DNA from: Aliidiomarina sedimenti
GTDB lineage: Bacteria > Pseudomonadota > Gammaproteobacteria > Enterobacterales > Alteromonadaceae
Assembly (NCBI RefSeq): GCF_003986955.1
Contig: NZ_PIPN01000001.1
Span: forward strand, 887,538-951,537
DNA: 64,000 bases
Direction: 5' to 3'
How positions within the stretch are numbered: position 1 is the first letter of the stretch; each line of letters opens with the position of its first letter. The notes beneath the pieces are model-generated. The model had not been told where the DNA came from. It saw only the letters and a program-made list of their open reading frames with translations, and did no database searches. The translations under genes and the position numbers were made by a program. Below are positions 8,560 through 19,287 of this stretch, one piece after another.

Positions 8560-9171
8560 TTGCGATTCAGATCTATTTTGCCAAAAATACTATCAAGTTC
8601 AGACAGCGAAGCAATAGCGAAAACTCGCCATTGGGTCGAGGCATTTATTGTGCCTTTGAATATTTGCCCCTTTGCCAGACGCGAAGTCGAGCGCGCGAGT
8701 ATTCGTTATCAACCTTTGGCATTTAGCAGTGACGATGAGTTTTATGATGCCCTGCTCGCTGAGCTGAATCTGTTGCAAGATGACAGTGAGCTGGAAACGA
8801 CGCTGCTAATTTTACCGCAACTGGATGACAGCTTCGAAGCTTTCCTTAATACCGCTGGGTATGCAGAACAGATCATAGCGCTTGAAGGTTTTACCGGGAC
8901 CTATCAGGTTGCCCACTTCCACCCTGAGTATATCTTTGCCGACAGTGATCAGTCAGACGCCGCCAATTACACCAATCGCGCGCCTCATGCATGCCTGCAT
9001 TTGCTCCGCGAAGCCTCGTTAGAACGGGCAATTCGGGCACATAAACAGGCTGATCAGATCCCGGCAGACAATATCAAAAAATTAAGACAGCTAGGTCTCG
9101 ACAAGATGCAGCAACAATTTCTTGCTTTATGCGAGGCGCCGAAAAAACACGAAAACGAGAATACCGATTAG
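8560..9171 (+). CDS. DUF1415 domain-containing protein
   Basis: Protein of the DUF1415 family, about 203 residues, with no known function. The family signature is clear: WVEAFIVPLNICPFAR near residues 25-40 and the C-terminal segment NYTNRAPHACLHLLRE near residues 137-152, which resembles HPEYIFAD...NRSPYPMLHLLRE in relatives. No signal peptide or membrane segment is seen. The start is uncertain: the open frame begins at TTG 8560 and another TTG lies at 8578; no ATG is available near the conserved region. It stands alone between the metB operon and the oppositely oriented tRNA genes. Confidence 0.8.
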   Translation: MRFRSILPKILSSSDSEAIAKTRHWVEAFIVPLNICPFARREVERASIRYQPLAFSSDDEFYDALLAELNLLQDDSELETTLLILPQLDDSFEAFLNTAGYAEQIIALEGFTGTYQVAHFHPEYIFADSDQSDAANYTNRAPHACLHLLREASLERAIRAHKQADQIPADNIKKLRQLGLDKMQQQFLALCEAPKKHENENTD

Positions 9172-9222
9172 AAAACCAGATAGTGAAACACAAGAGGAAG
9201 TAGATAACAGGAAGAGTAAAGA

Positions 9223-9299
9223 TGGTCGGCGATGCAGGATTTGAACCTGCGACCCCTTGGACCCAAACCAAGTGCGCTACCAAACTGCGCTAATCGCCG
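9223..9299 (-). tRNA. tRNA-Pro (TGG), copy 2
   Basis: A complete 77-base cloverleaf on the minus strand. The anticodon arm is CTTGG-TTTGGGT-CCAAG with anticodon TGG, the T arm contains GGTTCAAATCC, and the CCA end is encoded. The sequence is identical to the copy at 9553-9629. It is the last gene of the four-tRNA unit. No clear intrinsic terminator follows it. Confidence 0.97.
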
Positions 9300-9311
9300 A
9301 CAAATAGGAAA

Positions 9312-9387
9312 TGGGGTGGATGATGGGACTCGAACCCACGACAACCGGAATCACAATCCGGGGCTCTACCAACTGAGCTACACCCAC
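9312..9387 (-). tRNA. tRNA-His (GTG)
   Basis: A 76-base tRNA on the minus strand with anticodon arm CCGGA-TTGTGAT-TCCGG, anticodon GTG, and an encoded CCA. The base before position 1 (at 9388) is G on the minus strand and can pair with the discriminator C73, supplying the extra G-1 that marks histidine tRNA. Confidence 0.97.
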
Positions 9388-9445
9388 CACAGGGTTGTTC
9401 TGATCGCTGAATCGCGTTGCCGTGGCCGCGCAAGTATAGAGTGAC

Positions 9446-9522
<77 letters not shown>

Positions 9523-9552
9523 GCTGCACGTCCTCCAGCTCACTGAAGAAAG

Positions 9553-9629
9553 TGGTCGGCGATGCAGGATTTGAACCTGCGACCCCTTGGACCCAAACCA
9601 AGTGCGCTACCAAACTGCGCTAATCGCCG
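9553..9629 (-). tRNA. tRNA-Pro (TGG), copy 1
   Basis: First gene of the tRNA unit in transcription order. It is 77 bases with anticodon TGG and an encoded CCA, and is identical to the copy at 9223-9299. It lies about 70 bases downstream of the strong promoter at 9703-9731. Confidence 0.97.
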
Positions 9630-9702
9630 TACTTTCTACGCCCGTTATCAGCTTCAGACACTGCTTCCCGAAGGAACAATTCGTGGCTGACAACGGGGGC
9701 GA

Positions 9703-9731
9703 ATATTACCGTTAAGCTTAGGAAGCGTCAA
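9703..9731 (-). promoter_or_regulatory. Sigma70 promoter of the tRNA operon
   Basis: Read on the minus strand: a -35 element TTGACG (9731-9726), a 17-base spacer and a -10 element TAATAT (9708-9703), followed at once by a GC-rich discriminator (TCGCCCCCG). The near-consensus boxes, ideal spacing and G/C discriminator are typical of stable-RNA promoters under stringent (ppGpp/DksA) control. Control itself is inferred from sequence. Confidence 0.82.
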
Positions 9732-9915
9732 ACGTTTTTTCCGGAAAACTGTTTGTTAGCCTATTTTTGAAGCAACCTGCTCAGGGTTCCTCCAGTTTTA
9801 CTCAAAAGTGCTGCCTTTATCTGTCCTTATTGCGGATTTTTTGTAACAATATTCAGCCATCAGCGGCATAGATCTCTCGTCGATACCTTTTAGTGATACC
9901 AGGTGGCATCTCAAC

Positions 9916-10785
9916 ATGGCAAATTCAGAACACGCAGCATTGATTGATGGCAAAGCCATCGCCCATACCATTCGCCAGGACGTTAAAAAACAAGTAGCAA
10001 AGCATATCGCCGATGGCCATCGCGCGCCTGGTCTGGCCGTGGTTCTGGTGGGTCAGGATCCCGCCTCACACGTTTATGTGGGCAGCAAACGTAAAGCCTG
10101 TGAGGAAGTCGGTTTTGTCTCCAAAGCCTATGACCTGCCGGTGACTGTCAGCCAGCAACAGCTCGAAGCGCTTATCGACGAACTCAATGATGCCGCCGAT
10201 ATCGACGGAATTTTAGTCCAGCTGCCGCTGCCTGCAGGGCTTGATGCAACCAAAATCATTGAACGGATTAAACCGACCAAAGATGTTGATGGCTTTCATC
10301 CATACAATATTGGGCGTCTCGCACAACGTATACCAGTCCTTCGCCCCTGCACACCGAAAGGGATAATGACCCTGCTTGCCTCGACCGGCGTCGACCTGCA
10401 CGGGCAACATGCCGTCATTGTCGGTGCCTCCAATATTGTTGGCCGCCCGATGAGCCTGGAACTCCTGCTCGGTGGCGCAACCACCACGGTTTGTCACCGT
10501 TTCACCAGTAACCTTGAAAAGCATGTCCGCGAGGCGGATATCGTGGTCGTCGCGGTCGGTCGCCCGGCGTTTATTCCAGGCGAGTGGATTAAACCTGGCG
10601 CCGTGGTTATCGATGTAGGCATCAACCGTATGCCAGACGGTCGTTTATGTGGGGATGTGGAGTTTGAAAGCGCCGCTCAGCGCGCCAGTTTTATTACCCC
10701 GGTACCAGGTGGGGTCGGTCCGATGACGGTTGCCAGTCTGATGGAAAACACCCTGCAAGCCTGTGTCGAACTGAACGACCACTAG
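9916..10785 (+). CDS. folD: Methylenetetrahydrofolate dehydrogenase/cyclohydrolase FolD
   Basis: Bifunctional cytosolic enzyme that converts 5,10-methylene-THF to 10-formyl-THF through NADP-dependent dehydrogenase and cyclohydrolase steps; 289 residues, the normal length. The catalytic segment [13 protein letters not shown] with the key Lys is at residues 54-66, the substrate-binding VQLPLPAG near residue 101, the NADP-binding [13 protein letters not shown] near residue 174, and the C-terminal [10 protein letters not shown] near residue 262. The ATG follows a reasonable ribosome site (CCAGGTGG). Its stop overlaps the convergent TadE-like gene by four bases. It appears to be a single-gene transcript. 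Confidence 0.96.
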   Translation: MANSEHAALIDGKAIAHTIRQDVKKQVAKHIADGHRAPGLAVVLVGQDPASHVYVGSKRKACEEVGFVSKAYDLPVTVSQQQLEALIDELNDAADIDGILVQLPLPAGLDATKIIERIKPTKDVDGFHPYNIGRLAQRIPVLRPCTPKGIMTLLASTGVDLHGQHAVIVGASNIVGRPMSLELLLGGATTTVCHRFTSNLEKHVREADIVVVAVGRPAFIPGEWIKPGAVVIDVGINRMPDGRLCGDVEFESAAQRASFITPVPGGVGPMTVASLMENTLQACVELNDH

Positions 10786-11393
10786 TCCTGCTCCAGCTCT
10801 GTCATTGAAACCCGCAGCGGTGCCTGTAACTGAGCCGCTGCTTTTCCTTTTACCGCCATCATGGGTGCCCGCCCGACCCGCTGCAGATTACAGTACTGCT
10901 GGTTAATATCCAGCGAGTAACGCAAAAAATAACCGATCATGTCGGCAACCATAGGTACCTGCAGTGGCTGGCACCAAACCAGCTCAATTTGCAGCGTCCG
11001 CGCTCTAAGCCATAACTGACGCTCATCGAAGGGCATTGCATCCAGTCGGGCCAGGGCAAAGTCGGTGTCCAGCTGGTAATAACGCCGTCCTTCGTCTGTA
11101 ACCAGCGTCCCATAACGACGGATCTGAGTATTACTGGGGTGAACCCGTTTAACCAAAGGTACGTGAAGCACACGTCCGGGCATGGGTCGCATCCGCTTCT
11201 CCACTACTTCAAAGGTTCGCAACCGATTGAAACCATCTAAACTAGCCTGACGTACCACGTGCATAGCCGTGCTCTGTACCAGCTGGAAGCACAAAAACAG
11301 CCATAACAACTGAATCCCTCCTAAGCCGATGACCATCACCAGTGGTAACACCCACAGCGTCTCAACCAGGCTTTGCCCCCGCTCCGCCTTCAC
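10782..11393 (-). CDS. TadE-like pilus/secretion protein
   Basis: Protein of 203 residues with the hallmark start of TadE/TadF minor-pilin-like proteins: a short basic leader, then RGQSLVE near residue 5 and a single long hydrophobic helix at about residues 12-40. The remainder should face the periplasm. TadE-like proteins take part in tight-adherence (Flp) and related type IVb pili. The start codon overlaps the secretin stop (ATGA), so translation is coupled. No pilus ATPase, platform protein or major pilin is nearby. The TadE family call rests on the N-terminal pattern; the C-terminal part is not recognised. Confidence 0.68.
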   Translation of the reverse strand: MKAERGQSLVETLWVLPLVMVIGLGGIQLLWLFLCFQLVQSTAMHVVRQASLDGFNRLRTFEVVEKRMRPMPGRVLHVPLVKRVHPSNTQIRRYGTLVTDEGRRYYQLDTDFALARLDAMPFDERQLWLRARTLQIELVWCQPLQVPMVADMIGYFLRYSLDINQQYCNLQRVGRAPMMAVKGKAAAQLQAPLRVSMTELEQD

Positions 11394-12892
11394 AGCACGT
11401 CTGCGGTGGGCAAAATACGCGGGGTCAGCAAAAGCAAGGTTTCGCTGCGCAGCTGCGTGGTATCACGGCGCCCACCAAACAGAAAACTGAGCAGGTTACG
11501 TTGTTCACGCCAGTGGCGCCGTGAGTTTTGCAGCCCCGATATGAGCAGGGTTTCACCGTCTGCGACCATCGCTTTCATGAAAAATTTCTTGCGGTTGGTG
11601 TGCGGAGTTTGAATTGTCTTTTCGCCAGAGGTGATCTGATCAATCGCAATCAGATCAGAAAGACTGGTCGACAGTTGCATCACCACTTGCTGATTGGCCA
11701 CTTTCGGCAATACGTACAATTCAAAGCCGGTCGTAACCACCCCGGGGATAAGCAGATCACTACTGCCAACATTGGCGGTGGCTGTACTGCCCGCTGACGC
11801 CAGGTAGGTCGCATTGTCCTGCAGCACTATTTTGGCGATCTGATTATTCAGGCTGACTACCCGTGGGTGCGTACTCACCTCAACCACACCTTGCTCAGAC
11901 AACGCGTCGATGAGTACCTGAGACCCGTCAAAGCGGCCACCCTGGCGGGTATAACCGAGCTCAGCGGTATTGCTCATGCTACCGGCAGACTGAGCGAACG
12001 AACTGGCAAAGTTGACGATGCCGCTCCCTGACGTCGACTGATAAATCAGATCCCAGTCAATCCCGACTTGCTGACTATCGCTGAACGACACGTCGATAAT
12101 CTGCACGTCAACCGCTACTTGCCGGGTTAGACGCTGATTTTGCTGCAACAGGTACGCTCGCACCTGTTCCACGTATTGGGGGTAGTCCCGTACCAGTACC
12201 GAGGTCGAACTTTGGTTAATAGCGAGCTCACCTTCAGCAGACAGCAACAGGGTCAGCGCCAGTTCAAGATCATTCCAAACCGATAAGGATTCACTGGTAA
12301 AGTTGAGGTACTGGCTGCTATCTTCGCTTGCAGGAGCAGTCTGCAACACCGACTGCTGAGTGGTAGTGCGCTGTGCCGGCGTATCTTCACCGAGGAAAAA
12401 ATTGGTCGTTCCGGCGAGAAAGGCGACATCAAACTCAGCCATCTCGAAGCGCCGCGCCGTCACCATCTGCGCCTCCTGCTGCAGATAAATCCCGGTGAGC
12501 AAACTAATTTGCTGCAAAGCCTCACTCAACGTGCCGGAAAAAGCAAGAGTTACTGGCTGCTGTGGGTCAATCTGATCAAGTAAACGCACACTCACCCCTT
12601 CCGGTAACAACAGTTCACGCAGTGCCTGTTGCAACGGATAACCATCGAAGGTGAACTCGGTCCACTGCTGTCCCCAGCCGGGTTCAGGCCCGTCCATCGG
12701 TAACGAAGGCACAAAGAAACCACTATCCAGCTGCACCAGTGAAGGTTTGCTTGTGCGTTGCGGCTCAGCATAGGCCGCAGCGAGACTGTCTTCAGCATGC
12801 GCATACGCCTGCTGATACCCTTTAGAGGCACTGCAGCCTGTGAGTATCACTATCATCACCGCAACCGCGCCTGCGCGCGTCTCGCCGTTCAC
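11390..12892 (-). CDS. Secretin lipoprotein, type IVb pilus (PilN-like) type
   Basis: Outer-membrane secretin of 500 residues. A lipobox ILTGC puts the lipidated Cys at residue 20. A secretin/STN-like N domain (about residues 80-150) is followed by an N-domain around 225-270 and the secretin core from about 300 to the end, with VEVSTHPRVVSLNNQ near residue 340 and the closing ETLLISGLQ...FLFGG...ETLLLLTPRIL. The size and lipoprotein nature resemble PilN/BfpB secretins of type IVb pili more than the larger PilQ or GspD. The gene is coupled to its neighbours on both sides by four-base overlaps. It probably forms an outer-membrane ring, but what passes through it is unknown. Confidence 0.85.
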   Translation of the reverse strand: MNGETRAGAVAVMIVILTGCSASKGYQQAYAHAEDSLAAAYAEPQRTSKPSLVQLDSGFFVPSLPMDGPEPGWGQQWTEFTFDGYPLQQALRELLLPEGVSVRLLDQIDPQQPVTLAFSGTLSEALQQISLLTGIYLQQEAQMVTARRFEMAEFDVAFLAGTTNFFLGEDTPAQRTTTQQSVLQTAPASEDSSQYLNFTSESLSVWNDLELALTLLLSAEGELAINQSSTSVLVRDYPQYVEQVRAYLLQQNQRLTRQVAVDVQIIDVSFSDSQQVGIDWDLIYQSTSGSGIVNFASSFAQSAGSMSNTAELGYTRQGGRFDGSQVLIDALSEQGVVEVSTHPRVVSLNNQIAKIVLQDNATYLASAGSTATANVGSSDLLIPGVVTTGFELYVLPKVANQQVVMQLSTSLSDLIAIDQITSGEKTIQTPHTNRKKFFMKAMVADGETLLISGLQNSRRHWREQRNLLSFLFGGRRDTTQLRSETLLLLTPRILPTADVL

Positions 12893-13266
12893 AGCGCCTG
12901 CTCCATGGCAGGTCTGACTACCGCAATGTGATTCGCGTACAACGACACCTGAAGCTGATAGGGGGTTGCCAGTTGCTCAACCAGGGCTAACCCGTGCTGA
13001 CCCTTTAACCTGTAATCCGATGGCCACTGCTGGTCGCTGGCTGCCGTCCAGACCACCTGCTGAATTTGCAGATGTTCACGCAACAAGCGCTCGAGCTGAG
13101 GGCGCAAAGGACCGGCTCGCAACCTGAAGGTCACCAGCGGCTGCTCTGCAACCGTTTTGGCGACCATAGCAGGGATAACTAACGGAGGGCACACGCTGAG
13201 CGCGAGTGCCCGGGGACTCACTACCATTGGGGGGACCACAATCGCTATCCATGCGAACTTGTGCAT
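12889..13266 (-). CDS. TcpQ-like pilus accessory protein
   Basis: About 125 residues with a signal peptide (residues 1-24, ending ...ALA) and a C-terminal domain that resembles the toxin-coregulated pilus protein Q C-terminal domain (about residues 43-120: a start like TFRLRAGPLRPQLERLL, then QQVVW and a closing VSLYANHIAVVRP). TcpQ-type proteins stabilise or localise the partner secretin. The open frame extends to 13305, but ATG 13266 is preferred because AAGGAG lies seven bases upstream. It lies 72 bases downstream of topA on the same strand and could be read from the topA transcript. The TcpQ match is by pattern only. Confidence 0.65.
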   Translation of the reverse strand: MHKFAWIAIVVPPMVVSPRALALSVCPPLVIPAMVAKTVAEQPLVTFRLRAGPLRPQLERLLREHLQIQQVVWTAASDQQWPSDYRLKGQHGLALVEQLATPYQLQVSLYANHIAVVRPAMEQAL

Positions 13267-13338
13267 CAGCAGGCTCCTTGCTGAAAATAATAAGCGGAAC
13301 CCCAAATTTAGTTAGTGACAGCTAGTCACGCAATCGAA

Positions 13339-16041
13339 CTAGCTGCTTTTCTTCGTACGCTTTGTCGTCTTTGTACTGGTTTTGCGTTTCGTTGTGGCTT
13401 TTTTACGCGGACTGCTTTTCTTCCCTTCGACCTGTTTCCAGACACCGTTCTCATAATGGGCCTGCCAGCCGGTCGGCTTTTTATCCACTTCTGTCATCAC
13501 ATACTGTTTCTTTTCCTTGCGACTGAAGCGAACCACAGCATCGTTGCCGTCATTGTCTTCAGTGGGTGCTTCAGCAAGGTAATGAAACTTTTCCGCCAGG
13601 CGATCCTTAAAGCGCACCAGTTCTTTGACCGTCACCGCCCTGGTCTCACGCGATTTAGGGAAGGTACTGGCCGACAAGAAGATGCCACTGGCGCCATCCC
13701 GCAACACGAAATAGGCATCCGATTGCTCACATGGCATCTCAGGCAGGTGTACCGGGTCTTCTCGTGGTGGCGCGGCTTCACCACTTTTCAATAACTTACG
13801 GGTGTTCTTGCATTCATCATTGGTACACCCGAAGTACTTGCCAAAACGGCCACTTTTTAGCTGCATGTCAGAGCCGCAGCGGTCACACTCGATCAGCGGA
13901 CCATCGTACCCTTTGATCTTAAACGTACCCTGCTCGATAAGATGACCATCACAGACCGGATTATTACCGCATACATGCAACTTGCGTTTTTCATCCAGCA
14001 AGTAGCTGTCCATGGCGGTTCCACACTGAGGGCAACGTTTCTTCGCCCGCAGAGCCAGCGCTTCGGCTTCTTCGTTATCTTCGTCCACCTTCACTGCTTC
14101 ATCACCGGAGACCAGATTAAGGGTCTGCGTGCAGCGTTCTTTGGGTGGCAGGTTGTACCCGGAGCAGCCCAGGAAGACTCCGGTCGACGCGGTACGAACA
14201 CCCATCTTGCGACCACATTTCGGACAGTCGATATCGGTAAGGACCATTTCGTTGCTGCGCATGCCACCGTCTTCCGGCGGTAGCTCAGCTTTATGCAGAT
14301 GGCCTTTAAAGTCTTCATAAAACTGGTCAAGCGCCTGTTTCCAGTCCGCCTTCCCTTCAGCGATATCATCCAGCCGCTGTTCCATTTCCGCGGTGAAGTT
14401 ATAACTCATCAATTCAGCAAAGTTTTCAGTTAGCCGATCGGTGACGATCTCGCCCATTTTTTCGGCATAGAAGCGTCGTTGTTCGACCCGGACATAGCCC
14501 CGATCCTGAATCGTTGAAATGATCGAAGCGTAAGTCGACGGTCGACCAATACCGCGCTTTTCCAATTCTTTAACCAGAGAGGCCTCAGAGAAACGCGCTG
14601 GTGGCTTGGTAAAGTGCTGCTGCGGATCCAGTGCTTCAAGCGCCAGCGTATCGCCTACTTTTACATCCGGCAGTGACGCGTCCTCTTCGCCTTTTCGTTT
14701 CCCTGCTGGCTGTACTTTGGTCCAGCCAGGGAAGCGCATCACTCGACCGCGCGCTTTCAGCTCATAATCGCCAGCGGCGACCGTTAATGAGGTCGAGTCA
14801 TACTCGGCAGGCGTCATCTGACAGGCCACAAACTGGCGCCAGATAAGCTCGTACAAACGCTCCGCATCACGGTCCATGCCTTGTAACGTGCCTGATTTAA
14901 TCATCACATTAGACGGTCGAATGGCCTCATGCGCCTCTTGTGCATTGGCCTTTTTGCCGTAGAAGTTAGGCTTTTCCGGTAAATATTTAGGACCAAACTC
15001 ATCTTCGATAAACTTGCGTACGCTACTCAGCGCATCCTGACTCAAATGGGTCGAGTCGGTTCGCATATAGGTAATGTAACCCGCTTCATATAATCGCTGC
15101 GCCATGGTCATAGTTTTCTTCACCCCAAAGCCCAGCCGGGTACTTGCCGCCTGCTGTAAGGTTGAGGTAATGAACGGGGCCGTAGGACGGCTTTTGGTTG
15201 GCTTATCATCACGCGCACTAACCGCATACGACGCCGTTTTTAACGCATCCACAGCGGCCATTGCCATGGCTTCATTGGTTGGTTTGAAAGCCGAGCCGTT
15301 AAAGCGCATAACCTGCATCCGCAGGTCCGCTTTTTGCGCCGCAGTTAAGTCCGCATGGACGTCCCAGAATTCTTCCGGAATAAAGGCTTTTATTTCCCGT
15401 TCACGTTCCACCACTAAACGTACAGCCACTGACTGCACGCGCCCGGCACTTAGGCCACGGGCTATTTTTTTCCACAGCAATGGCGAAACCATGAAACCGA
15501 CCACACGGTCCAGAAAACGCCGGGTCTGCTGCGCTTCAACACGCGACACATTCAGCTCCGATGGCTGTGCGAATGCATCCTGAATGGCTTTTTTGGTGAT
15601 CTCATTAAATACCACCCGCTGATAGCGCTCTTCATCCCCACCAATCAGCTCTTTAAGGTGCCAGGCAATGGCTTCCCCTTCGCGGTCCAAATCCGTTGCC
15701 AGATAAACCTTATCGGCTTTTTTAGCCAGACTTTGTAATTCTTTGACCACCTTTTCTTTACCCGGCAGCACTTCATAGTATGGTTTCCAGCCATGCTCAG
15801 GGTCGATCCCCATGCGCCCGACCAGGTTAATATAATCGCGTTCTGCGCGGTATTTAGCTTTCTCATCCGGTGCCATCTTACGCACCTCAGCTGGCGACTT
15901 AGTCGGCGCCTTTTCCACACTTCGGGTTGGCAGATCACGCACGTGCCCGACACTCGACTTCACGATGAAGTCGTTGCCAAGGTACTTATTAATAGTTTTT
16001 GCTTTTGCCGGAGACTCGACGATAACGAGCGATTTTGCCAT
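13339..16041 (-). CDS. topA: DNA topoisomerase I
   Basis: Type IA topoisomerase that relaxes negative supercoils, about 900 residues. The TOPRIM start [15 protein letters not shown] is at residues 3-17, its acidic motif DLDREGE near residue 113, and the active-site Tyr lies in YITYMRTDS near residue 322. At least three C-terminal zinc-ribbon units are visible ([25 protein letters not shown]). The tail is a lysine/threonine/serine-rich stretch of about 30 residues that probably binds nucleic acid. The frame opens at TTG 16077, but ATG 16041 gives the conserved N-terminus MAKSLVIVE and is chosen. Confidence 0.96.
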   Translation of the reverse strand: MAKSLVIVESPAKAKTINKYLGNDFIVKSSVGHVRDLPTRSVEKAPTKSPAEVRKMAPDEKAKYRAERDYINLVGRMGIDPEHGWKPYYEVLPGKEKVVKELQSLAKKADKVYLATDLDREGEAIAWHLKELIGGDEERYQRVVFNEITKKAIQDAFAQPSELNVSRVEAQQTRRFLDRVVGFMVSPLLWKKIARGLSAGRVQSVAVRLVVEREREIKAFIPEEFWDVHADLTAAQKADLRMQVMRFNGSAFKPTNEAMAMAAVDALKTASYAVSARDDKPTKSRPTAPFITSTLQQAASTRLGFGVKKTMTMAQRLYEAGYITYMRTDSTHLSQDALSSVRKFIEDEFGPKYLPEKPNFYGKKANAQEAHEAIRPSNVMIKSGTLQGMDRDAERLYELIWRQFVACQMTPAEYDSTSLTVAAGDYELKARGRVMRFPGWTKVQPAGKRKGEEDASLPDVKVGDTLALEALDPQQHFTKPPARFSEASLVKELEKRGIGRPSTYASIISTIQDRGYVRVEQRRFYAEKMGEIVTDRLTENFAELMSYNFTAEMEQRLDDIAEGKADWKQALDQFYEDFKGHLHKAELPPEDGGMRSNEMVLTDIDCPKCGRKMGVRTASTGVFLGCSGYNLPPKERCTQTLNLVSGDEAVKVDEDNEEAEALALRAKKRCPQCGTAMDSYLLDEKRKLHVCGNNPVCDGHLIEQGTFKIKGYDGPLIECDRCGSDMQLKSGRFGKYFGCTNDECKNTRKLLKSGEAAPPREDPVHLPEMPCEQSDAYFVLRDGASGIFLSASTFPKSRETRAVTVKELVRFKDRLAEKFHYLAEAPTEDNDGNDAVVRFSRKEKKQYVMTEVDKKPTGWQAHYENGVWKQVEGKKSSPRKKATTKRKTSTKTTKRTKKSS

Positions 16042-16332
16042 GGCGTTATTAAACTCTTTGGTCGGAATAAAGAACAACGAGGTCTTATATAAGCCCTCGT
16101 TGCAGGTTATTCAAGCGAATGTGTAAGTTGATTCCTTTTTTAAGATATATCGGTAAACGAGCCGAGTGACAACCCACAGTCTTCACAATAGATGGAAATT
16201 CGGCCACTTTGCATACTTATCCAGCTTTGGTCAATCCTGCTACAGGCCTTGGCAATTAAGGCTTTCAAAGCGACTGAAGACACGTATAATGGCCCAGTTG
16301 GAAATTTGAATTGTTTTAGGGAGCCGAGCTAG

Positions 16333-17670
16333 ATGCAGCATTTTGAAGTCAATTTTGACGGTCTTGTAGGCCCAACGCACAATTACGCGGGTTTGTCGTT
16401 TGGCAATGTGGCGTCGCTGAGCAATGCCCAGGCAGCCTCAAATCCGCGCTCTGCGGCCAAGCAGGGTCTGCGCAAAATGAAAGCGCTGCATGACATGGGC
16501 ATGGTCCAGGGTGTGCTTGCTCCGCAGGAACGGCCGGATGTTGATACCCTGCGGCGCTTAGGATTTACCGGCAACGATGGTGACGTTCTGGCCAAAGCAG
16601 CCAGCCAGGCGCCTGCTATTTATCGCGCTTGCTGCTCAGCATCAAGCATGTGGACAGCCAACGCTGCCACCGTGTCACCCAGTGCCGATACTGCCAATGG
16701 CAAAGTCCATTTTACCCCGGCCAACCTGACCAATAAATTCCACCGCTCACTGGAACCTTTAACCACCGGGCGCATTTTAAAGGCGATGTTCAATAACTCA
16801 CGTTACTTCGAACACCACCTTCATTTACCTGACAATGAGCATTTCGGGGATGAGGGCGCAGCCAACCATACGCGCCTCTGTCAGCAGTATGGCAATGCCG
16901 GCGTAGAGGTCTTTGTCTATGGTCGTTACGCCTTCGATAGCAGCAAGCCGGCACCACAGCGCTTCCCTGCCCGGCAAACCTTTGAGGCCTCTCAGGCAGT
17001 GGCCCGTTTACATGGACTGAGCGACGACAATACGGTATTTATGCAACAGAACCCGGATGTCATCGATCAGGGTGTATTCCACAACGACGTGATCGCGGTT
17101 GGCAACCAGAATGTGTTGTTCTACCACGAGCAGGCCTTTGTCGATACCCACAGCAAACTGCACGAAATAGAAAGCAAACTAGGCGCTCAGATGCACTTCA
17201 TCGAAGTGCCAACATCGGCGGTTAGTGTGCAGGATGCAGTCGACACCTACCTGTTCAATACCCAGTTAATCACGCTACCGGATGGCAAGATGATTATCGT
17301 GGCGCCGACCGAATGTGAAGAGCATGCGGGCGTGTCCGCCTACCTGCAGGAACTTGCTGCCGGCAATGGCCCGATCAGCGATGTGCGTTACTTCGACGTT
17401 AAACAAAGTATGCGCAATGGCGGCGGACCGGCCTGCCTGCGACTGCGCGTGGCACTGAATGACGAAGAGCTAAAGGCCGTCAATCCGCACGTGGTGATGA
17501 ATGATGCACTCTTTGAACGTTTGAATCAGTGGGTAGATAAACATTATCGCGACGAGTTAGCGGTGGCCGATTTAGCGGATCCTCAGCTGCTGCTTGAGTC
17601 GCGTACTGCACTGGACGAACTGACCCAGCTCATGCACCTGGGCTCGGTCTATCCGTTCCAGCAGGACTAG
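16333..17670 (+). CDS. astB: N-succinylarginine dihydrolase AstB
   Basis: Second enzyme of the arginine succinyltransferase pathway: it hydrolyses N2-succinylarginine to N2-succinylornithine, CO2 and ammonia. The 445 residues match the usual length, and the N-terminal [15 protein letters not shown] (residues 7-21) is diagnostic. [10 protein letters not shown] near residue 172 and [12 protein letters not shown] near residue 361 carry family-conserved catalytic residues. The other ast genes are not in the window, so the pathway is split. A TATAAT box lies at 16285-16290 without a good -35. The gene ends at a strong bidirectional terminator. Confidence 0.95.
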   Translation: MQHFEVNFDGLVGPTHNYAGLSFGNVASLSNAQAASNPRSAAKQGLRKMKALHDMGMVQGVLAPQERPDVDTLRRLGFTGNDGDVLAKAASQAPAIYRACCSASSMWTANAATVSPSADTANGKVHFTPANLTNKFHRSLEPLTTGRILKAMFNNSRYFEHHLHLPDNEHFGDEGAANHTRLCQQYGNAGVEVFVYGRYAFDSSKPAPQRFPARQTFEASQAVARLHGLSDDNTVFMQQNPDVIDQGVFHNDVIAVGNQNVLFYHEQAFVDTHSKLHEIESKLGAQMHFIEVPTSAVSVQDAVDTYLFNTQLITLPDGKMIIVAPTECEEHAGVSAYLQELAAGNGPISDVRYFDVKQSMRNGGGPACLRLRVALNDEELKAVNPHVVMNDALFERLNQWVDKHYRDELAVADLADPQLLLESRTALDELTQLMHLGSVYPFQQD

Positions 17671-17694
17671 CAACACGCGGCGCGGGAAAATTTT

Positions 17695-17732
17695 AAAAGG
17701 GCCCATAATTATTCCAATTATGGGCCCTTTTT
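17695..17732. terminator. Bidirectional intrinsic terminator, astB/purF
   Basis: Perfect 16-bp stem AAAAGGGCCCATAATT (17695-17710), loop ATTCC and its complement (17716-17731), flanked by A and T runs on the two sides. It lies between the convergent astB and purF genes and can serve both. Confidence 0.92.
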
Positions 17733-17762
17733 AGTGCTGCTCAATTAGCGATTTTAAATCAT

Positions 17763-19274
17763 CTAATCATCCAGATTATGCAGCTCCAGATTCGTCTCTG
17801 CCTCGCCTTCTTCGTCCCGCGTCGAGTCATTGCGCGCCGCATCGAGACGATCCAGATAGCCCTGACTCACGTCACCAGTCACATAGTGGCCATTGAACAC
17901 CGAGGTTTCAAACCGTTTGAGCTTGGTGTTTTCACTCGCTACTGCCGCAATCAGGTCGCTTAGGTCCTGGTAAATCAGGCCATCTGCTTTAATAATTTTG
18001 CACACTTCATCGACTTCACGGCCATAACCAATCAGTTCGTTGGCGCTCGGCATATCGATGCCATATACGTTCGGAAAACGAATTTCCGGTGCCGCAGAAG
18101 CGAAGTACACTTTCTTCGCGCCAGCATCACGCGCCATCTCAATGATCTGCTCAGACGTGGTCCCACGTACAATAGAGTCATCCACCAGCAACACGTTCTT
18201 GCCTTTGAATTCGGCGCTAATCGCATTTAGCTTACGACGCACCGATTTACGCCGTTGGGTTTGTCCCGGCATGATAAAGGTACGGCCAATGTAGCGGTTC
18301 TTAACGAAACCCTGCCGGTAGGGCAGGTTTAGCACGCGCGACATCTCCAGGGCGATATCACAGGCTGTCTCCGGGATCGGAACGATAACGTCGATGTCCA
18401 GATCTGCATAGTCGCGCTTAATCTTCTCACCCAGCTTGCGGCCCATATTAATGCGGCTCGCATACACTGAGACCCCATCCAAAAATGAATCAGGACGGGC
18501 AAAGTAAACATACTCAAAAATACACGGATTATGCACCGGGTTGTCTGCCACCTGACGGCTGTATAGCTGACCCTGCTCAGTAATGTAAATGGCTTCGCCT
18601 GGCTCTACATCACGCATGTAAGTAAAACCGGTGCCGTCAATGGCCACACTTTCAGAGGCTACCATGTACTCGGTACCCTGCTCGTTTTCACGCTTCCCGA
18701 TCGCCAGCGGACGAATGCCGTAGGGGTCACGAAACGCTACCATGCCATGTCCAATCACCATCGCCACCACCGCATAGGCGCCGCGAGTCAAACGATGCAC
18801 TTCGGCTACCGTCTTAAAGATATGCTCTTCAGTGAGTTGCATCGCATCGGTTTTGGTAAGCTCGTGGGCAAAGATATTGAGCAGGATCTCAGAATCTGAG
18901 GTGGTATTGATATGGCGCCGGGCTGAATCAAATAACGACTGTTGCAGTTCCTCAGCGTTGGTCAGATTGCCGTTATGTGCCAGCGCAATGCCAAATGGTG
19001 AATTCACATAAAATGGCTGAGCTTCGGCTGAACTGGACGAACCTGCAGTCGGGTACCGCACGTGGCCAATGCCAACATGGCCCGATAACCGTTTCATATG
19101 GCGTGTATGGAATACATCGCGCACCAGACCGTTGCCTTTACGCAAGCGCAAGGTGCCACCGTCAATGGTCATAATACCCGCCGCATCCTGACCACGATGC
19201 TGTAACATGGTTAACCCATCATACAAAGCCTGATTGACTGGTTGGTTACCTACTATCCCAACAACACCACACAT
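17763..19274 (-). CDS. purF: Amidophosphoribosyltransferase PurF
   Basis: First committed step of purine synthesis: PRPP plus glutamine gives phosphoribosylamine. The protein has about 503 residues. The start is set by the processed N-terminal Cys nucleophile in MCGVVGIVG (Cys2), with a GAGGA ribosome site in front; the upstream extension to 19400 overlaps cvpA and is rejected. The Ntn glutaminase domain covers about residues 2-230, and the phosphoribosyltransferase domain shows the PRPP loop [13 protein letters not shown] near residue 365. It is the last gene of the pdxB-to-purF run, directly after cvpA as in E. coli. Confidence 0.96.
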   Translation of the reverse strand: MCGVVGIVGNQPVNQALYDGLTMLQHRGQDAAGIMTIDGGTLRLRKGNGLVRDVFHTRHMKRLSGHVGIGHVRYPTAGSSSSAEAQPFYVNSPFGIALAHNGNLTNAEELQQSLFDSARRHINTTSDSEILLNIFAHELTKTDAMQLTEEHIFKTVAEVHRLTRGAYAVVAMVIGHGMVAFRDPYGIRPLAIGKRENEQGTEYMVASESVAIDGTGFTYMRDVEPGEAIYITEQGQLYSRQVADNPVHNPCIFEYVYFARPDSFLDGVSVYASRINMGRKLGEKIKRDYADLDIDVIVPIPETACDIALEMSRVLNLPYRQGFVKNRYIGRTFIMPGQTQRRKSVRRKLNAISAEFKGKNVLLVDDSIVRGTTSEQIIEMARDAGAKKVYFASAAPEIRFPNVYGIDMPSANELIGYGREVDEVCKIIKADGLIYQDLSDLIAAVASENTKLKRFETSVFNGHYVTGDVSQGYLDRLDAARNDSTRDEEGEAETNLELHNLDD

Positions 19275-19287
19275 GCTTTTGTCCTCG

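Noticed and set aside
16285..16290. TATAAT box upstream of astB as a full promoter
   Set aside because: The -10 looks good, but no acceptable -35 lies 16-18 bases upstream, and only one ArgR half-site (TGAAT) is nearby.
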